A stretch of DNA of 15,839 nt from Clostridia bacterium (lineage in GTDB: Bacteria; Bacillota_A; Clostridia; UBA1212; UBA1255), in NCBI GenBank assembly GCA_017522515.1, contig JAFWZH010000318.1, positions 1 through 15,839 on the forward strand, read 5' to 3'. Position numbers and translations under genes: made by a program. How positions within the stretch are numbered: position 1 is the first letter of the stretch; each line of letters starts with the position of its first letter. Below are positions 1-5,396 of the stretch, in pieces. Under the pieces are notes generated by a model, which saw nothing but the letters and a program-made list of their open reading frames with translations, did no database searches and was not told the DNA's origin.

Positions 1-43
1 ATAATTTCTCTCTTTTGCATAGCATAACAGGCTGTAATCAAGG

Positions 44-61
44 AACCTAATTAATTAGGTT
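44..61. repeat. Perfect 18-bp palindrome upstream of the regulator gene
   Basis: The sequence AACCTAATTAATTAGGTT equals its own reverse complement over all 18 bases. It lies about 34 bases upstream of the -35 box of the promoter at 95-123. No T-run follows it on the plus strand, so it is a poor terminator. A binding site for the downstream HTH regulator is possible but unproven. The rest of 1-94 shows nothing else I can name. Confidence 0.5.
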
Positions 62-94
62 TATAAGGTAAAATTTTTATCAACGCACAGTAGG

Positions 95-123
95 TTGCAT
101 CATCTCTAAGTGGTTGTTATAAT
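95..123 (+). promoter_or_regulatory. Sigma-A promoter for the HTH-desulfoferrodoxin gene
   Basis: TTGCAT at 95-100 and a perfect TATAAT at 118-123 are separated by 17 bases. Transcription would start near 130. That leaves a leader of only about 17 bases, which contains the ribosome binding site AAGGAG at 132-137. Confidence 0.6.
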
Positions 124-146
124 GATTTCATAAAGGAGTGACCGAG

Positions 147-731
147 ATGGATACCTACATAACAGGACAAACAATAAAGAATCTTCGCGAGAAAAAAGGC
201 TTCACTCAAGCAGAACTTGCTGAAAAATTGGGTGTAAGCAGCAAGGCGGTTTCAAAATGGGAAACAGCTAAAGGTTTACCTGACATTGCCTTAATTGAGC
301 CTCTTGCAAATGTGCTTTCTGTTTCGGTTATGGAATTGATGACAGGCAATGCAGTTGTTAACAAAAATATAGCCTCAAACATATTGCGTTCGAAATTCTA
401 TGTATGTCCTTTGTGCGGAAATATTATCCGAACCGTAGGTGATGCGGTTATAAGTTGCTGCGGAATTATATTGCCGCCACTTGAGGCTGAAGAAACTGAT
501 AATGAACACAATATAACCATTGAAATAGTGGAAGACGAGCATTTTATCACTATTAACCATAATATGACAAAGGAACATTATATTTCTTTCATTGCCCACA
601 TAACGTATGACAGAGTGCAGTTTGTAAAGTTTTATCCTGAGGGAAACGCCGAAACACGACTAAATTTACGAGGCGGCGGATGGTTGTATTTCTATTGTAA
701 CAAGCACGGACTGATGAAAACGAAAATCTAA
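147..731 (+). CDS. XRE-family HTH regulator fused to a desulfoferrodoxin (superoxide reductase-like) domain
   Basis: This is a 194-residue protein. Residues about 7-62 form a Cro/CI-type helix-turn-helix (the TQAELAEKLGVSSKAVSKWE stretch). Residues 87-105 carry CPLCGNI followed by CCG, the Cys-x2-Cys...Cys-Cys iron site of a desulforedoxin domain. Residues about 120-194 resemble the superoxide reductase domain. His121, His138 (NHNM), His144 (KEHYI), Cys184 and His187 (CNKHG) match the four-His one-Cys iron centre of that family. Desulfoferrodoxin normally reduces superoxide in the cytoplasm of anaerobes; attached to a DNA-binding domain it could instead sense superoxide or iron (inference). 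The ATG at 147 is preferred over the GTG at 138, because AAGGAG at 132-137 directly abuts the GTG but sits nine bases from the ATG. The gene is monocistronic by spacing, with its own promoter. Fold assignments rest on motifs only. Confidence 0.85.
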   Translation: MDTYITGQTIKNLREKKGFTQAELAEKLGVSSKAVSKWETAKGLPDIALIEPLANVLSVSVMELMTGNAVVNKNIASNILRSKFYVCPLCGNIIRTVGDAVISCCGIILPPLEAEETDNEHNITIEIVEDEHFITINHNMTKEHYISFIAHITYDRVQFVKFYPEGNAETRLNLRGGGWLYFYCNKHGLMKTKI

Positions 732-815
732 TATAACTTTCGCTTTGTGCAAGTGTCACTCCGCTCGTTTTTTTAGACGCGTTGTCTCGTCTCACCAAGT
801 AGTGCGGTTGGCAGA

Positions 816-834
816 CTACCGGCTAAGCCGGTGG
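816..834. repeat. GC-rich hairpin in the gap before the next operon
   Basis: CTACCGGC and GCCGGTGG can pair around a TAA loop (eight pairs, one G-U). There is no T-run, so it is not a classic terminator. The 732-889 gap is noticeably richer in GC than its flanks and otherwise contains only the promoter at 841-869. Confidence 0.4.
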
Positions 835-840
835 TGTTGA

Positions 841-869
841 TTGCGGGAGGACGGAGAAGATGCTATAAT
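841..869 (+). promoter_or_regulatory. Probable promoter for the two-gene operon 890-1736
   Basis: A perfect TATAAT at 864-869 stands 17 bases downstream of TTGCGG at 841-846, a weak -35. The predicted start of transcription falls close to the ribosome binding site (AAGAGGTG, 876-883), so the leader would be very short, as for the promoter at 95-123. Confidence 0.45.
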
Positions 870-889
870 GAAATCAAGAGGTGATGCGA

Positions 890-1279
890 ATGTTTAGCAT
901 AATAAAAACAAAAGAGAATGTAGAGAACTTCCTTGATAAAACAAATGCATTACACGACGGATATATCATTAGCGTTCAGTACACCAATGGTGGTGTTACA
1001 AAATTAGATTATGGGTATCATTTTAATCACGAAAAAACAAAGTTAATTATTCAAGTTTTGGTTACAAGTATTTGGGATAGTATTATTGAAATTGAATTTG
1101 AAAACCTTTTGGAATGGCAGATTAAAGACGGGCAGTGGGGTATTACTGATTCAAGTATTATATTTGATGAAAATGGTTCGATTATATGGTTGGATGATGT
1201 ATATACAACTGCCGAAGAAATGAAAAAAGGTTCTTATGTCATTGCAAAAAATATGAAGTGGAGAATAATAGATAATTAA
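890..1279 (+). CDS. Small conserved protein of unknown function, first gene of a pair
   Basis: This 129-residue soluble protein has no signal peptide or membrane segment. It is rich in aromatic and acidic residues, with an N-terminal LHDGYI segment, a central VTSIWDSIIEIEFE stretch, and a W-rich second half (EWQIKDGQWGI, IIWLDD, MKWRI). That pattern suggests a small beta-rich fold. I recognise no catalytic motif. The ATG at 890 is chosen over GTG 881 and ATG 884 because AAGAGGTG ends seven bases before it. The same 13-base sequence precedes the next gene at the same spacing. It lies 16 bases upstream of the gene at 1296, so the two are probably co-transcribed. Small paired proteins of this kind are often immunity- or stress-type accessory genes, but nothing here proves that. 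Confidence 0.6.
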   Translation: MFSIIKTKENVENFLDKTNALHDGYIISVQYTNGGVTKLDYGYHFNHEKTKLIIQVLVTSIWDSIIEIEFENLLEWQIKDGQWGITDSSIIFDENGSIIWLDDVYTTAEEMKKGSYVIAKNMKWRIIDN

Positions 1280-1295
1280 ATCAAGAGGTGTTTGT

Positions 1296-1736
1296 ATGAA
1301 TATATTAGACAATCTAAAATCAGACGAATTACGTGCGAAATATATACAAAACTTTGTTAACACAACAAAAGATTACTTTGTTGAACTTATTGAACGAAAA
1401 ACAGAGTTTAGCGATGGATTATGCTATACCGGGTATTTGTGGGACTGTCTTAAAAATCCGCAAGTTATTTCCGAAACAGAAGCCACCCGTATTTTACAAG
1501 AGAAGAAAAACATTTATATTATGTGGGATATCCATTCCTGCGAAAGAATCTTTATTCCTAATTACTGGAAATATCCTAAAACCAGTGTGCTTTCAACAGA
1601 AATGTGGTCTGATTCTTTTAGGAAAAATTTGCCCGAAGATATTTATTTGTTTGATGATACATTCAGTTGGAGTGTTATTTTTACCCATGAAACAGACGAG
1701 AAAAACAACGATTTTTATTTGTATGTTGAGGTATGA
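1296..1736 (+). CDS. Conserved hypothetical protein, possibly DUF4275-like
   Basis: This 146-residue soluble protein has no signal peptide. Residues about 40-55 read CYTGYLWDCLKNP, followed by an alpha-helical segment, then IYIMWDIHSCERIFIPNYWKYP and an acidic FDDTFSWSVIFTHE segment near the end. The YLWDCL and IYIMWDIHS segments faintly recall the DUF4275 group of small Firmicutes proteins, but I cannot confirm the assignment. The start is supported by AAGAGGTG at 1283-1290, five bases upstream. It forms an operon with the gene at 890. An overlapping second frame across 1333-1749 has no ribosome binding site and poor protein character, and is taken as a shadow. Confidence 0.6.
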   Translation: MNILDNLKSDELRAKYIQNFVNTTKDYFVELIERKTEFSDGLCYTGYLWDCLKNPQVISETEATRILQEKKNIYIMWDIHSCERIFIPNYWKYPKTSVLSTEMWSDSFRKNLPEDIYLFDDTFSWSVIFTHETDEKNNDFYLYVEV

Positions 1737-1741
1737 AATAG

Positions 1742-2030
1742 CAGTATGATAATTTATACGACATCATTTTAACCGAGGATAAAAATGCAAACATTTGGTA
1801 TATCTTTTTTTGTGCTATTACTGCATACGGTTGGTTTTTTATATACTATAAATTCACTCAGCGCAAGAATTGGTTTGAACGAAAATGGACAGCTATGAAG
1901 AGTTTTTTGACGAATATGTAGCTATCATGAGAAAATATTGCATCGAAAAGTTCTGCAATATTTTTCTGTTATCGAAATAATTGTTTTTATATTGCTTTTA
2001 ATAACATCAATCTTCTTGTTTTACATGTAA
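1742..2030 (+). pseudogene. Decayed small membrane-protein gene (frameshifted, no start codon)
   Basis: This 345-base gap after 1736 holds two open stretches that look protein-like but are not intact. Frame 1 runs 1742-1921 (59 codons) directly after a TAG and has no ATG, GTG or TTG near its beginning. It encodes an aromatic membrane segment (NIWYIFFCAITAYGWFFIYY) followed by a basic stretch. A second frame, open from about 1908 to the TAA at 2028-2030, encodes a basic stretch and then another hydrophobic helix (IIVFILLLITSIFLFYM). Joined by one frameshift near 1900-1920 they would give a two-helix protein. A 31-codon ATG frame at 1885-1980 overlaps both and has no good ribosome binding site. 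I call it a remnant; family unknown. Confidence 0.35.
1930..1967 (+). repeat. AT-rich hairpin, possible terminator
   Basis: AGAAAATATTGCA at 1930-1942 pairs with TGCAATATTTTTCT at 1954-1967 (13 pairs, one bulged T) around an 11-base loop. The 3' arm contains a T-run, so it could end transcription from the operon 890-1736. It is weak in GC. Confidence 0.35.
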
Positions 2031-2044
2031 GATAGTTGTATAAT
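2016..2044 (+). promoter_or_regulatory. Probable promoter for the P-loop protein gene
   Basis: TTGTTT at 2016-2021, a 17-base spacer and a perfect TATAAT at 2039-2044 lie just upstream of the gene at 2082. The leader would be about 30 bases and contains the ribosome binding site AAGGA. Confidence 0.5.
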
Positions 2045-2081
2045 ATGCCCGGTATATAAGAATTCGGTAAGGAAAAAACGT

Positions 2082-2747
2082 ATGAAAATAGAGAACAATA
2101 TACTAAAATATTACCTAAAAAACGTATATTTCATTACAGGTACAGCCTATGCAGGAAAGTCAACTACAGTAAAAATGCTTGCTGACCGATACGATATGGT
2201 TTTTTGCGGAGAAAATTATCATTCTGCAGTATCGGATATTGTAGCAACTCCTGATGCACAACCCGATATTTGTTTTATAAATAACTTAACAGATTGGAAA
2301 GAGTTTGTTAAGCGTACTCCCGAAGAGTATGAACGTTGGATTTACAGCACAGCAAAGGAAGCTGCCGAGTTTGAGGTGGCAGAGCTGATTTCAGTATCGC
2401 AAAACAGAAAAGTAATTGTTGATACTAATATTTCCGTTGATACACTAAAAGAAATATCCGACTACAATCATGTTGCTGTTATGCTTTCGCCTCTTTCTAT
2501 GAGTGTAGAGCGTTTTTTTGACCGAAGCGACCCCGAAAAGCAGTTTTTGCTAAAGGTAATTGAAAGTTGCGAGGATTCGGAAAGGGTTATGGAGAATTAT
2601 AGGCGCGGACTCGAATTAATAAATGGTAAGGTGCATTATGATGAATACGCAAACAGTGGATTTTTCACAGTGGTACGCCAAGATAATGATGTAGATACAA
2701 GAGAAGAGGTATGTGATGTAATAGCAAAACATTTTGGTTTGATTTGA
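2082..2747 (+). CDS. P-loop NTPase, small-molecule kinase-like protein
   Basis: This 221-residue cytoplasmic protein has a clear Walker A motif, GTAYAGKST, at residues 20-28, right after a short hydrophobic strand (VYFIT). This is the arrangement of nucleoside, shikimate and gluconate-type kinases and of AAA-like ATPases. A strand with a possible Walker B-type acid, KVIVDTN, lies near residues 110-117. A later Arg/Asp-rich segment, ERFFDRSDPEK near 143-153, could be the lid. I do not recognise the substrate. The C-terminus is charged and lacks a second domain. The start is supported by AAGGA about ten bases upstream. It sits alone, with its own probable promoter and no visible terminator before the next promoter. 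Confidence 0.7.
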   Translation: MKIENNILKYYLKNVYFITGTAYAGKSTTVKMLADRYDMVFCGENYHSAVSDIVATPDAQPDICFINNLTDWKEFVKRTPEEYERWIYSTAKEAAEFEVAELISVSQNRKVIVDTNISVDTLKEISDYNHVAVMLSPLSMSVERFFDRSDPEKQFLLKVIESCEDSERVMENYRRGLELINGKVHYDEYANSGFFTVVRQDNDVDTREEVCDVIAKHFGLI

Positions 2748-2816
2748 GAAATACCTGTAAAACCGGTGGAGGTTACTTTCAGCCGAGTGGGGTATACAAT
2801 CTGATTTAAATAGAAA

Positions 2817-2845
2817 TTGCAATTTATTAATTGCAGTGATATACT
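2817..2845 (+). promoter_or_regulatory. Promoter with overlapping inverted repeat (candidate operator)
   Basis: TTGCAA at 2817-2822 and TATACT at 2840-2845 are 17 bases apart and precede the lipoprotein gene at 2889. The perfect inverted repeat TGCAATT-N4-AATTGCA at 2818-2835 covers the -35 box and much of the spacer. That is the usual place for a repressor site. Confidence 0.5.
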
Positions 2846-2888
2846 AAAAAAAACTTATGTAAAGTCATAATGGAAAGGGTAGGAGAAT

Positions 2889-3887
2889 ATGAAAAGAATT
2901 TTAATGTTCATGATGGTTATTTGCATGAGTATTTCATTTTTTATTGCTTGTGGTAACAACTTAGATAAAAATACAGATGCTACAAAAGCACCTGCAACAG
3001 AGAAAAGGGATGATTCTATGGATTCAAAAAGGGAACAAGTTATAGTTTGCTTTGGTGACAGTATTACTGAGGGTATGGAGATGGCTAGAAAGGATTGTTA
3101 CCCTTCTGTGTTAAAAGCAAATATCAATGATGAGAAATTTACGGTTCTTAATTCAGGTGTCGGCGGTGAGGGAAGTTATACAATTTCCGCGAGAGCTAAC
3201 GCACTTGAATTTACATTAACAAAAGACATTGTTTTTGAGAAGGGTGTTAAAGAAGTCCTTTGCGATTGGAAGCTTTTTAGCGGCATTAACGGCGAGGAAA
3301 TGAAATTCCGTTACGGCACGATGGGACGAGAATTGCCTATAACCAAGCCGGTGATTGATGGTAAGCCTTATACGCTTCGCTTTGAATACGGTGAAACAGA
3401 AGAAGAAGGCCGTTATTACATTGGCAGAACTGATGTTTCAAATGCTGAGACTATTAAGGTTGGCAGTAAGTGTGTGTTCGATTACTCAGAATATTTTGAT
3501 AAACCATACTGTATTGTCGTTTTGATGGGAGCAAACGATGCAGGTATAGAAACTTCTGTATTGATTTCAAGATATAAGGCAATAGAGGCAACAACTGACA
3601 GATTTATTGCAATTATTCCTCATTTTCGCCCAAGTGCAGCGGCAGAGTTCGAAAAGGCTTTTGGTGATAAATGTGTAAATCTTTACGAATATTGCACAAC
3701 GAAGGTTTTTGAGGACTACGGTTTTGATAAGACTCCTGAGGACGAAATTGATATAAATGCTGGCAGAATGCCTCGCTCAGTTCTTTTCAAAAACAACGTG
3801 GGCGATTGCCATTTAAATGAAAAGGGTTACAAAGCTCTTGGTGATTTGGTTTATAAAAAGGGCGTTGACCTTGGTTATTGGGGTTAA
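2889..3887 (+). CDS. SGNH/GDSL-family hydrolase, lipoprotein
   Basis: This 332-residue protein probably acts as an esterase or carbohydrate deacetylase on the outer face of the membrane. Residues 1-20 form a lipoprotein signal ending at Cys21 (FFIAC), followed by a polar linker to about residue 50. The catalytic core shows block I, CFGDSITEG, with nucleophile Ser58; a GVGGEGS turn at 90-96 that can serve as block II; GAND at 214-217 as block III; and a C-terminal His308 in DCHLNEKGY. Between blocks II and III (about residues 110-205) lies a beta-rich insertion absent from minimal SGNH enzymes. The usual Asp-x-x-His spacing is altered: Asp306 is two, not three, residues before His308. The ribosome binding site AGGAG is close to the ATG (three bases); an upstream GAAAGGG may help. 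The substrate is unknown. Confidence 0.8.
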   Translation: MKRILMFMMVICMSISFFIACGNNLDKNTDATKAPATEKRDDSMDSKREQVIVCFGDSITEGMEMARKDCYPSVLKANINDEKFTVLNSGVGGEGSYTISARANALEFTLTKDIVFEKGVKEVLCDWKLFSGINGEEMKFRYGTMGRELPITKPVIDGKPYTLRFEYGETEEEGRYYIGRTDVSNAETIKVGSKCVFDYSEYFDKPYCIVVLMGANDAGIETSVLISRYKAIEATTDRFIAIIPHFRPSAAAEFEKAFGDKCVNLYEYCTTKVFEDYGFDKTPEDEIDINAGRMPRSVLFKNNVGDCHLNEKGYKALGDLVYKKGVDLGYWG

Positions 3888-3973
3888 AATTACAAGCATT
3901 GTATTTTGCGCTTTTATTTGGTATAAAAAGAAAAATTAATACAGTATAAACTGCTACCGAGTAGTAGAATGTT

Positions 3974-4029
3974 AAAAGCATTCGTTTGCACATCATTAGG
4001 TCATAGAAGATGTGTATACGGATGCTTTT
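3974..4029 (+). repeat. Long near-perfect hairpin with T-run
   Basis: Bases 3974-3994 pair with 4009-4029 over 21 positions with one mismatch and two G-U pairs, around a 14-base loop. T residues follow the 3' arm. It could terminate transcription from the lipoprotein gene 87 bases upstream. It also sits exactly at the edge of the pnuC remnant, so it may instead mark a rearrangement point. Bases 3888-3973 show nothing I can name. Confidence 0.6.
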
Positions 4030-4214
4030 TGTTGTACGGGATTATTTCGTTTACTTTTGCATATTATGGAGAAATGATTACTTACCTTGGTATGACAATG
4101 CCTATGGCGATATTTGCGCTTGTGTCCTGGCTACGAAATCCTTACAACGGCAACAAAGCAGAAGTTAAGGTAAACACTATCAGCAAAACGGAATGTATAA
4201 ATTATTACATTTAG
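4023..4214 (+). pseudogene. pnuC: Fragment of a PnuC-type nicotinamide riboside transporter
   Basis: An open frame that can be read from an ATG at 3969 contains, from about 4023, a stretch I recognise as the middle of PnuC: LLYGIISFTFAYYGEMITYLG, then two hydrophobic segments, then SWLRNPYNGNKAEVKVN. PnuC imports nicotinamide riboside across the membrane and is normally about 200-250 residues with several helices; only about 55 residues remain. The 5' part of the frame (3969-4022) is hairpin sequence and not PnuC-like. After VKVN the frame loses similarity and stops at 4212-4214. No ribosome binding site precedes 3969. I therefore call it a remnant and not a gene. The PnuC match is from memory of the family and has not been searched. 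Confidence 0.65.
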
Positions 4215-4227
4215 TATTATTTTTTGT

Positions 4228-4256
4228 TTGATGTTTTAATGTAAATATGATAATAT
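4228..4256 (+). promoter_or_regulatory. Possible promoter for the X25-domain protein gene
   Basis: TTGATG at 4228-4233 and TAATAT at 4251-4256 are separated by 17 bases, about 45 bases upstream of the start codon at 4301. Both boxes are imperfect (four of six each) in very AT-rich DNA. Confidence 0.3.
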
Positions 4257-4300
4257 TACAGTGTAAATTAATTTTAAAATATTTATGGAGTGTGAAAAAA

Positions 4301-5254
4301 ATGAGAGTTTTAAACAAATTTTTTGTATTTATGCTTGTGGCTGTTTTGGTTGTTTCCTTTAGTGCAATTAATGTATTTGCAGAAAATACATACGTTGTAG
4401 CAGGTGTCGAGGGCCTTTGCGGAACCAATTGGAATCCCACAGACGAGAAAAACAAAATGACATTTGACAGTGGTCTTGGATGCTACAAGAAAGTATATTC
4501 TAATGTTCCTGCAGCAGAGGCATATATGCTCAAAGTTGTTGCTAATGGCAGTGATTGGCATGGTGATTCTACAGGTAACAATGTAACTTTCAATGTTACA
4601 TCACCTTGTACAGTAACCGTTCTCTTTAATGCTGATACCAAGGAGATTAAGGTAGAAGGTTCTAACGTTTCGTTTGCCAATGAGTTTTCTTATTCTAAAG
4701 TGGCAACAGTTGGTAATGGTTCGGGAGCTTGGCTTAACGGGGCATCTTGGGATCCTGCAGCATCAAGCAACGTTATGACAGAGATTGAAAAGGGCTTATT
4801 TGAGATAACATATAAAAATGTTCCGGCAGGTGAAAACTACGAAGTTAAATTTGCATTCGATGGTAGTTGGTCAGATAATTTCGGTAAGGGAGCATCATTT
4901 GAAGTAGGCAGTTTTTGCGATGCAGCATATAATGGTGGAAATATTTCCTTTAATATGACTGAGACATCTGATGTAAAGGTTACTCTTGATATTAGAGATT
5001 TTGATTATTCTTCTAAATCAGGAGCTATATTCAAAATTGAGTTTGTTAAAGAACAAACACCTTCTAAGCCAACAGAAACTCCTTCTGAAAAGCCTACAGC
5101 TACACCGTCTGTTAAACCATCTGAAGGTACGGGAAATTCCGGAAACGTTAATACCGGTGATTCATCTGAGATTATTATTACAACAATGGTAGCTGTATTT
5201 GTTATTTCTGCAGTTGTTTTTGCAATAACAACACTTAGAAGAAAAGCTCATTGA
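4301..5254 (+). CDS. Secreted, membrane-anchored protein with two X25-type starch-binding-like domains
   Basis: This is a 317-residue protein. Residues 1-27 are a signal peptide (basic start, hydrophobic core, VFA cleavage site). Two related beta modules follow, at about 33-120 and 133-248. Both have a W-x-P near the start (NWNP, SWDP), an NVPA turn, a Y-x-L/V-K-V/F strand, and an S-x-W/D-W...GN segment. This resembles the X25 module of pullulanases and SusE-like starch binders. A Pro/Thr/Ser linker (251-275) leads to NVNTGD (282-287), a membrane helix (about 289-311) and a basic end RRKAH. That layout recalls a sortase-type sorting signal, but not classic LPxTG. It probably binds extracellular alpha-glucan at the cell surface and carries no catalytic domain. 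The ATG at 4301 is preferred over 4247 because a GGAG and the signal peptide fit only the former. Confidence 0.75.
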   Translation: MRVLNKFFVFMLVAVLVVSFSAINVFAENTYVVAGVEGLCGTNWNPTDEKNKMTFDSGLGCYKKVYSNVPAAEAYMLKVVANGSDWHGDSTGNNVTFNVTSPCTVTVLFNADTKEIKVEGSNVSFANEFSYSKVATVGNGSGAWLNGASWDPAASSNVMTEIEKGLFEITYKNVPAGENYEVKFAFDGSWSDNFGKGASFEVGSFCDAAYNGGNISFNMTETSDVKVTLDIRDFDYSSKSGAIFKIEFVKEQTPSKPTETPSEKPTATPSVKPSEGTGNSGNVNTGDSSEIIITTMVAVFVISAVVFAITTLRRKAH

Positions 5255-5286
5255 TAAAATTTTGGTGACTAAATAATAAAACTTAG

Positions 5287-5329
5287 AAAAAGACCTTGTA
5301 GGATTACTGACCTATAAGGTCTTTTTTTT
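5287..5329 (+). terminator. Rho-independent terminator after the X25-domain gene
   Basis: Bases 5287-5302 pair with 5311-5326 over 16 positions (one G-U) around an eight-base loop. Eight T residues lie at 5322-5329. It starts 32 bases after the stop codon at 5254. Confidence 0.9.
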
Positions 5330-5346
5330 GAAAAAAATATGATAAT

Positions 5347-5396
5347 TTGCACATACTATACTCGTAATAATTATAATATAAGGGTGTAACGAGTAT
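5347..5396 (+). promoter_or_regulatory. Promoter region with inverted repeat reaching the start codon
   Basis: TATAAT at 5372-5377 is preceded by TTGCAC at 5347-5352, a weak -35 at 19-base spacing. ATACTCGT at 5358-5365 and ACGAGTAT at 5389-5396 form a perfect eight-base inverted repeat. It spans the -10 box, the ribosome binding site AAGGGTG and the first two bases of the ATG at 5395. Confidence 0.4.

Noticed and set aside
1333..1749. 138-codon frame overlapping the gene at 1296
   Set aside because: It starts inside the other gene with no ribosome binding site. The frame at 1296 has both a good site and better protein character.
3888..3945. Short hydrophobic frame after the lipoprotein stop (SIVFCAFIWYKKKN)
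   Set aside because: It is too short, with no start codon or ribosome binding site; likely chance in AT-rich DNA.
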